Of a stretch of 31,510 bases of DNA, positions 21,249 to 31,247 are shown piece after piece; within the stretch, counting starts at the first letter, position 1; every line of letters starts with the position of its first letter. Source of the stretch: Utricularia gibba (taxonomy: Eukaryota; Streptophyta; Magnoliopsida; Lamiales; Lentibulariaceae); the NCBI GenBank assembly GCA_002189035.1, contig NEEC01000210.1, positions 1 to 31,510 on the forward strand. The letters run 5' to 3'. A model generated the notes under the pieces. The model searched no databases. It was not told the DNA's origin and saw only the letters and a program-made list of their open reading frames with translations. The position numbers and the translations under genes were made by a program.

Positions 21249-21254
21249 TATATA
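21249..21254 (-). promoter_or_regulatory. TATA box of the DUF538 gene
   Basis: TATATA lies 61 bp upstream of the ATG on the minus strand, predicting a 5'UTR of roughly 30 nt. Confidence 0.5.
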
Positions 21255-22231
21255 GACGAAAAAAAGTAGACATTTTTTTGTGCTCGTTTGTGGTCATTTC
21301 CTAAGAACGTTCTTTCACGTGCGATGGACCTCATCGGGTGCAGTGCAGCTTCCTTAAAACGTGCACACTTCAAGTACCAATTCTCACTAATCCAAACAGC
21401 GAAACGACACCGACCATCCAATCACGTAGAAACCCCTAACTGGCCCGACACACGAGACAGAAACCGAAATGATATTATAGTATGTGGTCATTTCTCAACA
21501 TTAAGATCAAAATTTTATGTATACGATACTCATTTTTATCATACAATTAAAAGACCCAATTTAATAATACATACTCACATGGTCTGGTCCAAAATCCCAT
21601 TGAAAAATCAATGTCTAAGTTGATCATTTTGATTTTTTTAAATGAACAATTAAATCGCAATTTGAAGATGTTATTAAATCATGAATAGCATATATAAATG
21701 ATTTACAGTTTTTTTTGTATTTGTATAATAGATATTAATTTTGAGATGCAAAAGTTTAATTCAGTCTTTTAATAAAAGCAAATAAATCATTTATAATAAT
21801 TATTATAAATGTTTAGGACTGATTTTAGACCTTTTTTTATTTTACGCGCACGTGGCGTGCAGTTACTGGACACGCGAGAAACGAGGAGATCAGCTGCAGC
21901 GTCCCGGTGTCCTACAAATGGCCAGACCGCAGAGATGTTGGGCAGACACGGTACCATCCCGTGGTCTGACTCCGCGCGAAACCGGCGACACCACCGTCAG
22001 AAACCACCGACTGTGTCGCCTGTGAGGCGCCACCCATGTAGCCCCACGGCATGGGGGCCGTCTGGGCTGCCGCGGGTACCAGAGATTTCGAAAAAGTATG
22101 CATCTTGTAGTGTTGAAGAACTTCGGAGTCGACATTAAAATGGAGGGGATCTCAGTTTCAATGGAAATGGGAACTACAAGAGAAATGAAGAAGAACTACC
22201 TTGCCTCTACTCCTCACTGGATGGATTCGTT
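21255..22231. other. Intergenic between DUF538 promoter and ICP55 3' end
   Basis: Bases 21480-21840 are AT-rich. Bases 21845-22100 are GC-rich, with a G-box/ABRE-type CACGTGGC at 21849-21856, about 600 bp upstream of the DUF538 TATA box. ORFs of 60-110 codons in the GC-rich part overlap on both strands and show no known motif. Bases 22100-22231 are probably ICP55 3'UTR. Confidence 0.4.
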
Positions 22232-25200
22232 TCAGGGGGCTGCTCCGGGGGTGCAATGCTGTGCCCCGGTGCTCAGATTGGTGAGCAGTGACTCGAGGTG
22301 CTTTGGTGACTTTGGAACTGAAGCAGTGAGCACCTAGAGTGGGAGGGAAAACTGCCTCATGGGTAGGAAGTTCAGAAGGTTTTGAGTAACGAAAGGAAGA
22401 AATGTACCTCGTATCCGGATTCAGTGATCAGAACTTCATCTTCTATCCTTATTCCTAGGCCTCGATACCTGCATTTCATTTCAGTACTTGGTCCATCATG
22501 CTTAGAAGCTAGTTACTTCTTAGCATGAAGAAAGCGTGGAGAAGAAAAGACAGAGAATCACGTTGTTTGGGGACTGACTGACTCACTGTGCTACCAAGGA
22601 GTTAGAAGTACCTTTCTGGAACATCATAATTTAGAGGGATGTAGACGCCTGGTTCGATGGTTAATACCTGCTCACGAAATACAGCATATGAAGAAACTAG
22701 GGAGGAATGCAGTGGATTCATGAGAGCCCTTGCATAGTGAGGAAATACACTTACCACACCGGGCCTGAGAGGGCGATCATAGCCAATCTTTGAACAGTCA
22801 TGAACATCCATTCCAAGAAAGTGACCTGAACTACGAGATTCAGTACAGGAGTCTGATCAACCAAGCAGAATGTGTGAAAAAAGATAAAAGATTTTAAGTA
22901 ACCTATATTGGTAGGATTAAGCAAATTGTAACTGTGGGGATCGCTTCTTAACAATCCAAGTTCTTTGAATCCCTTCTGTAGCTTCCCAACCTTCCAATGA
23001 TATTATCAAAAGACAACACATAATGATCCAAAAGACCATGAGGGGCAGAGCAAATGCAGCCAAAACACTCCATCAGAGAAAGAATTTTATGGTTCTGAGG
23101 TTACCGAGTAGTTGTGTATTTCTCGGATACTTGTGCCGGGTCTGCAAAGCTTCAAGCATTCTTCGTTGGTTTCCAACACGAGACAATAGAGTTCTTCCTG
23201 AAACATTATTGCAAAATGAAATGGAACGTCTGGGAGGAGCTACTGATTCCACAATGTTATTCATGAGTGCAGAAACAGTATCGTTTATCTTCCATGCTAT
23301 CAGCTACAAATATCAGCCTTTTGTAGAGCATGACATCTCCATACCTGAAGTGATGAAAATCTACCACATGGTGGCCAAGTACGAGTGAGATCGCTAACAT
23401 AACCATGAAGCTCACAGCCAACATCCATTAGAACAAGGTCGCCATCCTGTATCTGTAAAGAAATATAAATAATGACATAATTTCCATTGATAATCTGTAC
23501 TCAGAAGATAACATTTGATTTGAAAACAAAAGGGTGATGCTAGAAAAGACTCAACCCTCTGATCATTCCTTGAATAATGTATGACGCTGCTATTAGGTCC
23601 CCCACCAACTACAGGATTGAAGCTGTGCAAAAAACATCCAATAAAATTCCTACACATAACAATCGACGCCTTGCTGGGCAGCAACATCAAATGTAGTGTA
23701 CATTAAAAGCTTTAGAATGTTCAGCACAAGGCTAAGCTACCCAAAAACTAGATTACTGGTTTTAAAATTATTTAATCAATTTTTTGCTCCATCATTTCGT
23801 ATTGTTTTCTGAAATCAAGAACCCAGTGCATTTGTTGCAGCTGCATTAATATATTTAGAATAAAATTCTCATGAATGGAACACTTACGCCATTCTCTGCA
23901 CACCCCTCATTTTGCATTCATATTCGAACTTAGCTGCCAGGATACCTTCATTAGGAAATGATTTTGAAAGCAACATTGTTTGCAGAAGAGCCTAATTAGC
24001 ACAAAAGATCCAAATTATGCATAGAATGAAGACAAAGAAAAGGCTTGAGAACAAACCTGACAGGCTATAGATGCAGAACTCCTTATCAAATTAAGCTCGG
24101 CTTCTGACTTTATCCATCTTGCTTCGTGACTATACACTGAAAAATCCTTAACATTTCCAGCACTGGCTGCTTTCTGAAATGCCTCCAAGTTCATATAGCT
24201 ATCACATGATGAATTCAAATTATGGAATATTTGAGAGGAGCTTTCTATCATCCTTGATAGTATCTGAAAAAAACGCCATGAAAACTACTCAAGAGTCGAC
24301 ATTCAAGGCTACAGCATATTCGTTGCTTTAAAACCAATAAGAAAGTATGTAGGTAAATCATTTAGTTTTAGCATATTCCAATGACAAAGCGGGATATATT
24401 ATTTCTAGAGAACCAATATTCCAGATGCTGCAACGTCCTAGAAAATCATAAACTCATGTTGAAAAAGGCAGGCACCTTTACCAAAATGGCACATGAAGCT
24501 TAAGATACCCCTGACATGGTTATATGATGTACAAAATGATACCGCTGGTACCGAATTAGCAGTGTAATCTTGCATTGACCTTATTCAGTGACCTTCTTGG
24601 ATATGCTTCGTCAGCCATGAATGTATTTAGAGCAACATCAACACCAGCAACCACACCTTGCCATATAACATCCTGAAAATTTTTTGGAATTTTACCATAT
24701 TACATGTCAAAAGAAATTGATTCTACATTCACTCCTTGAAAAGTGATTTAGCCTTTTGACTAACAACGCTTCAAGAACTTCCTGAAAAATATTTTGCTTA
24801 CATAGGGGCTCGCCTCAGGCATGAACATACATAACCCACAGTGGTGACCTAAAACTGCAATACCACCAGGCTGTTGGCAACCAGTGATGTAGAGGTAGTC
24901 GGCATCTTGACGATAATTATATGGGACAACATCTGTCATCATTTTAACCGGTGCTGATGCAACTATTGCCAAAGCGTTCTCAGGAAGAAGTTCCAACAAC
25001 TTTTTCCTCCTCCATATGTACTCATCACTGCTTAAACCAGGAGTAACCTCCCTTCTTTCAGCAACTAGAATATCAGTAAAACAGGTAGTTCAGGATGAAT
25101 TAAGGGACGGAAAACCAATGAATAGAGGAAATAATATATTAGATTGTCCATCCAGTAGAGTACATGCGGATGAGTACTAGACGTTGGCTGTCCAACATCA

Positions 25201-25238
25201 CAGGGTCTGCTGCTGGAGAAAGCCTTTTGTCTAAAGAG
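22232..25238 (-). CDS. ICP55: Mitochondrial intermediate cleaving peptidase 55 (ICP55, M24B), at least 13 exons
   Basis: Metallo-aminopeptidase that trims one residue from mitochondrial precursors after MPP cleavage, stabilising them. Exons in transcript order: 25238-25164, 25064-24802, 24672-24580, 24263-24057, 23991-23888, 23622-23556, 23452-23345, 23197-23105, 22990-22903, 22825-22755, 22667-22612, 22468-22408, 22333-22232. All junction phases agree. The AMP_N domain includes LLPENALAIVASAPVKMM and RQDADYLYITGCQQPGG. M24 metal ligands are Asp in LVLMDVG, Asp in GYVSDLTRTWP, His in GMDVHDCS, Glu in TIEPGVYI and Glu in RIEDEVLI. Exon 25064-24802 is 263 nt where 264 keeps the phase; the frame slips at the GGG at 25050-25052, so one base seems missing. 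The ATG-bearing first exon, upstream of 25238, was not resolved. Confidence 0.9.
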
Positions 25239-25800
25239 CTGTTGAAAATTTAATAGTCAGAAGATATATAGACCAAATGCGCCATCATGACAGCATAAAT
25301 GATGCATGCAAGAGCATAAATTTGTTCCAGCAAGAGCGACCTCAATCTAACCAGAAAAAAAATTAAATTTGACGATGCTCCACTGAAAGTCACATGGAAT
25401 CATCACAAAATTCCACAAAAATTGATCATTCAAGTTTACCAGCACTTCCGAAACAATAACTTGCACCAATAATGTAAAGCGAATGTAGCAACAGTATGTA
25501 ATGCACTTCACAAAAATTATAAGACCCATAACAAGAGCTCAGACACGTTTAAAAAACTTTCACAACAAGCCATGGAGAAGGTTTCACATTGAGCATCAGC
25601 AGAAGGAGAAAAAAACAAACCTTGTAACGCAAGCTGGACGAAATCCTCCCGACCCATTTCCCATTAAAATTAAGCATACTCGAGACCCCAACTCCACTTC
25701 TTTTTCCCACCCAAAAATCGACTCTTTCTTCCCTTCAACGAAAAAAAAAAGGATGACCGAACCAGGGTTTAGGGTTTTTACTTCACCAAGCACACTATCG
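25239..25800 (-). promoter_or_regulatory. ICP55 upstream region with telobox
   Basis: The missing first exon, its intron and the promoter should lie here. An acceptor-like TTTTCAACAG|CTC borders 25238. Candidate ATGs (minus) at 25573 and about 25590 lack a convincing donor. TTAGGGTTT at 25769-25777 (telobox) suits a housekeeping gene start near there. Confidence 0.4.
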
Positions 25801-27418
25801 AATCTCGTAATAGAAGATTAAGAATCAATAAAGCATTGTTTAATATTCTGATACAACATATTTTTTTATTTATATTTTTAAATTGAACCATTTTTAGCAT
25901 AAGTTAAATTGTATTCAATATAATATAAAAAGATTACTAATAAATAAGAAAATAATTATTAAAATTTTAGGACTATTATAATAATGTTATATGGAACCCA
26001 AAAATCATAAAATAATTTTAAAATATTTAGGCCATATTTATTTAAATATATAATAACATTAAAGCGAAGATTAATTTTCAAGCATTCACATAATACTATA
26101 CATTTAGATGCCTATGAAATACACGTATTTTTAGATTATTTTTTTAAATTTCCATAATAATTATTAATGTTATCTAAAAACATTTTTGAAAATAGAGACT
26201 ATTTTTTTTAGTAATTGTTAAAATAATTGAAAAATATATTATTTTTTAAAACTTTAATAACAATTTTTAAGAATATATAAGATCATTTAAAAACGAAATC
26301 GATAATTCATCAATTTTTGAATCATAGATTACACATAGATCAAAACCGTAATTTTCTGATTTCAAATATCTCAAACCAACTCGAAACCGTACAATTTCGA
26401 TTTTAGAATTGGAATCATACGGATACTCACATCCCTGCAATTTATACATACATGCATGTATGCGACTTATCATACAAAAATGCATAGAATAAGAAAAGGA
26501 ATAATAATTGAGGAGTCGTGGGGAGCCCCAGCGGGCGTTGGGCATCGTGTGTGGGTGCTTCCTCTTCCTCTTCCTCCCTCCCTCGTGGACTGTTTTTGTG
26601 TGTTGGGCGTTTCCGTTGGGATGCATTTCAAGAGGATCCAGATCACGCACCTCCTCTGCTCCGGGACACAACACACGAACAGCAATGAGTTTGCGTCCCC
26701 ATGCCTCCATCCCACATGCACATGCCATGCCCCCATGTGCTCCTGCTGGTTCCCTCCCCATGAACCCAGGCCCCCCCTCAAGACGACGTATGTGCCTTGC
26801 TGCATCACACATTCGCATCTCTTATTTATTAGAGCGTGTAGCTTTCCGAAAATCATTATTATTTTTACGTAAATTAACTCACTTTATGTAAATCAGAAGA
26901 AGTAAGTTTGGCTTTCACAAGAAAATCTCACTTCATGTTTTTTCTATAATTTTCCTATTAGTTTCCGAAAATTGATGAAGTAAATTAAGAAACTTTGTAG
27001 AGTAAACTTAATAAAAAAAAATATACATAGTATTTACTGAAATCACTAAAAATGCTGTTATGTACTGCTCTGGTTTCGAAGAGCCAACCCAACTAACCAG
27101 CCATACATAGCTTGGCTACTGGGCCCCATGGGGACTTGGGTGTGGCCCACCAGGCATGCCTTTTCCACATGGCCTCTGCAACAGCGTGCGCTGGTAGTTT
27201 AGTTGTTGTTTTGGGACCCCCCCAATGTGGGGCCCATTCCTGAATTCAGCGCCTTGTTTTATGACATGTTACGCGGTAAGCAAGCATTTTTATTGCAGAT
27301 CGAATTGGATGTCGTTATAACGGTGGCAGCGGTACGGTGAAGCAGAATGCGAAACGGCGTTTAAGATATTTTGGCAGCGGTAATTTGAAATCAACTGAAG
27401 CAGGGGGAGGCGCCGGCA
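25801..27418. other. AT-rich intergenic DNA with a GC-richer patch at 26.5-26.85 kb
   Basis: Bases 25830-26440 and 26860-27060 are strongly AT-rich with no gene. Bases 26510-26810 are GC-richer and open in several frames on both strands (up to 183 codons), but none of these translations resembles a known domain and no frame is favoured. Bases 27060-27300 contain repeated GGGCCC/TGGCCCAC-like strings. Bases 27300-27418 are probably the bHLH 3'UTR. Confidence 0.4.
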
Positions 27419-27933
27419 TTACGTGGCGGCGTTGATTTGAGCGGTTGCGGCGGCTAGAGATGTCATGGCTTTAACTTGCATTTGCAAAGCGGAAATGTAA
27501 TCGGTGGTTTCTTCTAGAAGGCTGAGAGGCGACGCTTTACGGCAGCCGGGAATCAATCGGCTGAGCACATTAATCCTCCTCTGGAACGGCCTGCACGGAG
27601 GCTGTTTGGTCTACTTACAGCCGCCGTAGGTCTGCCGGCTTTCTTGTGTGTTCTACCGAAACTCCTGCGGCGGCGACGGTTGAGAATCGCTCTGCTCCAG
27701 CGAGTTCTGCCCCTTGCAGAGAGGGCGAGCACGCGGTCCGCAGTGTCGCGTACGTCACGCTGCGTAGATATCGCCTTCGATTCGCCGCGGCGGAGGCGCC
27801 GCAAGGCGTCGATCAGCTTCGACGAATAGATCCGCTGCTCCGCCACCGTCTCCCATCTTCGCAGCGACGAAACCGTCCCCGAAGATTCGATTCCAATTTT
27901 TCGCGAATCCAACGTTGACAACAATTCCGCCAT
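27419..27933 (-). CDS. Atypical bHLH transcription factor (AIF/bHLH147-150 clade), one frame break
   Basis: Probable non-DNA-binding bHLH. Relatives (AIFs, IBH1-like proteins) repress growth by pairing with other HLH proteins in brassinosteroid signalling. The N-terminal half carries the clade signature EQRIYSSKLIDALRRLRR, then VRDTADRVLALSARGRTRWS and RAILNRRRRRSF. The C-terminal helix appears in another frame as INVLSRLIPGCRKASPLSLL, then EETTDYISALQMQVKAM, ending at the TAA at 27419. The frame changes by one lost base between about 27575 and 27640. The span is 515 nt; one more gives 172 codons. The ATG at 27933 is the first in frame; another ATG at 27993 lies in a different frame. Single exon. 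As written it would stop at 27553 and lose helix 2. Confidence 0.82.
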
Positions 27934-28098
27934 TCCCAACCACGTCCTCAAAAGGCAAAACCTCTCCCCACTCCCCAATCAACCTCCGCCATAAACATAC
28001 AAATCAACCTAAAATCCGGCACCCAAGCACGGCGACGAGACTCACCAGTCGTATGAAAACGGCGGCCTGGCAAGCGGTGCAGAAGAACGACGGTGGGA

Positions 28099-28138
28099 GG
28101 GGTATATATATATACCCCCCGTCACACACACACACACA
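28099..28138 (-). promoter_or_regulatory. Palindromic TATA tract, (CA)8 microsatellite and CCAAT box upstream of the bHLH gene
   Basis: GGGG(TA)6CCCC is a perfect 20-bp palindrome at 28099-28118, next to (CA)8 at 28123-28138. On the minus strand CCAAT (about 28155-28159) lies just upstream. The TA tract is the best TATA-box candidate for the bHLH gene, about 170 bp before its ATG. Confidence 0.45.
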
Positions 28139-28159
28139 AACTGGAGTGAGTTCTGATTG

Positions 28160-29266
28160 GCCGGGCAGCACACGCGCTTTTCCCCAATATTCCAATTTAA
28201 TACAATTCCTTTTTTCCCCATAATTATCTAATAATAATCCTCAGAAATTCATTTTAAATTATTTCCAATCCATTAAAAAACATTAAAATAAAAAACTAGT
28301 CTGAAATAGAAGAAAAGCAGCTGCAAATATTGACACAGTGAGATCGAAAAGAATAAAGGGGTGGGGGGAGCAATTATAAAGAAGCAAACATGCGTAGTTT
28401 GATGCCTCCTTATCTTGTCCCGTTTACAGAAAACAAAGCATGCATGATTCCATACAAAAATGAAGACCTTGGTGGCCGGCCGGTACACCCTTTGGTCGTG
28501 GACTCGTTCCAACCACACACACCACTACTGCCTTTTCGAATTTCGAAATAATATTTTAGAAATAATTCTATTCTGAAAAAAATATTTATACTTAAAAATA
28601 ACTTAATTCCATAAGCATTTCATTACATTTTTTTTTTGAAAAGTATAACAAAAAAAACTTATGTCGAATATATTGGTTTGTAAATGAGATTAGAGATCTA
28701 CTAATAGTCTCGTATATTAACTATGAACGGAATATAGAATATACGGAGATTTTTCTAATTTGTATGATGTTTTTTTTATAAAATGAGAAATTTAAAATTA
28801 TGAAAATTGGATATTTAAAATGAATAATATATTAAACGTAAAGTGTGGATCGTCACAGTATATATTAAGCAAAGTGTCCATCAACAAAACAGGATAATAT
28901 ATTTATTATTTCGTGAAATGTTGAAAACAGTTTTCTCGTGTAATTTTAGGGAATATGCCTCCTCATGAGACCATTCCAAATTTGCCCTTGACCGGCGTGG
29001 AGTCTGACTCCGAATAGATTCTATGTATTTTCTGGTTTTATTCAACGGTTTGGTATGGTGATGCCTACCGCCGCGCCGACTACGGGGATTCGGGTATGGA
29101 TACAGAAGGGCCTCCGTGGGAATGAAGTACGTGCTAGTGGCGAATGGCGAGATAACGGCTTCCGTTTCAATGGGGAACTCCAACAATGCATGCTCTTCCC
29201 TTCATATGAATCCGCAATTCACGGGTGTCTGCGCGGATTCGGATTTCTGTTCTGGGATTCCGCCGG
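28160..29266. other. AT-rich intergenic DNA
   Basis: Bases 28200-28310 and 28540-28920 are very AT-rich. No coding signal is visible to about 29050. From 29050 the composition rises toward the transporter leader, where ATGs at 29055 and 29122 head short upstream frames. Confidence 0.4.
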
Positions 29267-29275
29267 TTAGGGTTT
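29267..29275 (+). promoter_or_regulatory. Telobox before the GDP-fucose transporter
   Basis: A perfect TTAGGGTTT ends 13 bp before the ATG, so it lies in the leader or at the transcription start. Confidence 0.5.
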
Positions 29276-29288
29276 TTTCTCAACCCCG

Positions 29289-30316
29289 ATGGCGTCAAAT
29301 CAATATTACGCTACCACCAGTTTGGTCATCGGCTATTCTTTGTGTTCCAGTTTGCTTTCGGTGATCAACAAATTCGCCATCTGGAAATTTGACTATCCGG
29401 GCCTCCTCACGGCACTGCAGTACTTGACCTCGGTGGTTGGCGTTTGGGTTCTTGGGAAAGTTGGGTTCCTGCACTACGATGCCTTCAATTTAGACAAAGC
29501 CAAGAAGTTTTTACCTGCTGCCCTTGTTTTTTACTTGGCGATTTACACGAATACAACCTCCTCCGTTATGCTAATGTGGATACCTTCATAGTTTTCAGAT
29601 CATTGACGCCGCTTCTTGTGGCGATTGCGGATACTGTTTTTAGGAAACAGCCCTGGCCCTCCAAACTTACGTTTGCGTCGCTGATCATCATCCTGTTAGG
29701 TGCAGTGGGATATGTCTCCACAGATCAAGGCTTTAGCTTGACAGCTTACTCATGGGCTATTGCCTATCTGGTGGCCATTACAGCAGAGATGGTTTACATC
29801 AAACACATGGTCACCAATCTCGGGCTCAACGCATGGGGATATGTCTTTTACAATAACTTGATATCTCTGATATTGGCACCCTTTTTCTGGGTCATAACAG
29901 GGGAGTATTCGACAGCGTTTCATAATGTTTCATCATCAGAGGGAATCTTTTCGACCCAGTTGCGTTTCTTGCTGTCTTTGTCTTGTGTTTTCGGGCTGCT
30001 TATAAGCTTCTTCGGTTTTGCTACTAGGATGGCGATCTCTGCAACTGCGTTTACAGTTACAGGGGTTGTCAACAAGTTCTTGACTGTAGCCATAAATGTG
30101 ATGATCTGGGATAAGCATGCGTCTGCCTTTGGTCTTTTATGCCTTGTTCTCACTCTGCTAGGCGGGATCCTGTACCAGCAATCTGTTACAGTTTTGAAAG
30201 ATTCACACAGGGATGCAGAAGCAGAGAAAGAGGAAGAAGAAGCTCCTTTCGTTAAACTCCTGGAACAGAAGAATGGCGACTGCAAAGATGACGAGGAAAA
30301 GGGAGTTTCTGCTTAG
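29289..30316 (+). CDS. Golgi GDP-fucose transporter (GFT1/GONST4-like), one frame break
   Basis: Multi-spanning nucleotide-sugar transporter of the TPT/NST family, carrying GDP-fucose into the Golgi for cell-wall and glycan fucosylation. The first frame gives TTSLVIGYSLCSSLLSVINK and YPGLLTALQYLTSVVGVWVL up to FYLAIYTNT. The next frame continues NLLRYANVDTFIVFRSLTPL, YSWAIAYLVAITAEMVYIKH, ISATAFTVTGVVNKFLTVAI and NVMIWDKHAS, ending in an acidic/KE-rich tail. FRSLTPL and the GVVNK element match the GDP-sugar-binding part of plant transporters. The slip is at 29553-29558 (ACAACC, expected one more A). The span is 1028 nt; one more gives 343 codons, 342 residues. Single exon. As written it stops at 29591 after 100 codons. 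Confidence 0.87.
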
Positions 30317-30749
30317 CCAACAACACATTATTACCAATTTATGTGCTCGTTAGCGGTAACATTGATCCTTTTAGAGAGATGATGATGCTTCTTCTTACAA
30401 TTATGTTTCGTTGCTGTGCTAGTTTTATCTGTGCAATAACACAATGAATGGCTACCAAACTGTGCACGTTTCGATCAAGTTTGATATATACAGAAATCTC
30501 GATGGGTCAACCAGCCCGTCGGACCAGCCGATGCAGCGTCAAGCCGGGGGTTCCAACCCTCTCTGGCTGAGGCTAACTAACCATCCTTAAAAACAGGATA
30601 GTTTCAACTTCCGAGTCCCACTTCGCCCCAGTAATCTACCAAACTTTCCTCTTCTTCACCAACTCAAAACCAACTCTAACTTCTGCTTTTAAAATCCCCT
30701 TTTTCTTGTTCGTCTTCTTCATGTTCACCGACTGAAACACAGGAGCGGG
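30317..30749. other. Transporter 3' flank and leader of the next gene
   Basis: 3'UTR-like sequence runs to about 30480. Bases 30640-30720 are C/T-rich and leader-like, and a five-codon upstream frame (MFTD-stop, 30721-30735) precedes the next ATG. No gene. Confidence 0.4.
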
Positions 30750-31247
30750 ATGCTACTTTCAGAGGAAAATGTGGGCAACAAAAGGTTCATATTGGCAAAG
30801 AAGATTGGATCCATCATCTCCATTTCATGGTGGACCAAAAGAAAAGCCAATTGTCAGCAGCAACAACCGATCAAGACTGAAGAAACCCAACGAGGTTTTG
30901 CTGGTAATGCCTCGTTCAAGAGATCTCACATGAGCAGCAGCAGCGGCAGAAGGAAGAAACAGAGAGTGAAACAGAAGCCGTCGATCATGCCGTCTGTTCT
31001 CTACGCTGCTCTCAAGAAGACCACTGGTTTCGGTATCAAGAGATTGGGATTCAAACCGGGTAAATTTCAGGATCACGGAGCCAGCGAAACGATGCTCGAA
31101 TCCAACGAAGGGGACGAAGAGGTGGGAGATGAGCTTTGTAAGAAGAGGATCCTCATGGGTGGAAAATGCAGACCTTTGAATACATCCGGTGTCCTCCATT
31201 ACGATGAAAACGGGATCTTCCTCCCAGAAGACTCTCAATTCTGCTAA
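30750..31247 (+). CDS. Small basic plant protein with C-terminal ILMG-KC-PL-SGV-YD motif
   Basis: A 165-residue protein of unknown function. The middle is strongly basic with a nuclear-targeting look (GRRKKQRVKQK) after a Ser-rich stretch. It continues MPSVLYAALKKTTGFGIKRL and then an acidic linker (SNEGDEEVGDELC). The C-terminus KRILMGGKCRPLNTSGVLHY, then DENGIFLPE, resembles a motif I recall from many short uncharacterised plant proteins (roughly ILMGxKCxPLxFSGVIxYD). No signal peptide, membrane segment or known catalytic domain. Single exon, open throughout. TTTCAG just after the ATG could be a splice acceptor, so the first residues are uncertain. Confidence 0.7.
   Translation: MLLSEENVGNKRFILAKKIGSIISISWWTKRKANCQQQQPIKTEETQRGFAGNASFKRSHMSSSSGRRKKQRVKQKPSIMPSVLYAALKKTTGFGIKRLGFKPGKFQDHGASETMLESNEGDEEVGDELCKKRILMGGKCRPLNTSGVLHYDENGIFLPEDSQFC

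Noticed and set aside
21809-22138. ORFs in the GC-rich stretch upstream of DUF538
   Set aside because: They overlap on both strands with no recognisable domain. The stretch is better explained as promoter or 3'UTR sequence.
26267-26891. Overlapping ORFs of 127-183 codons on both strands as possible genes
   Set aside because: No frame is favoured, no domain is recognisable, and the open frames follow from low stop frequency in a short GC-rich patch.
30485-30590. Possible tRNA-like or structured RNA
   Set aside because: GC-rich half-repeats are present, but no cloverleaf with a TTCGAnnC-type T-loop and anticodon arm can be drawn.
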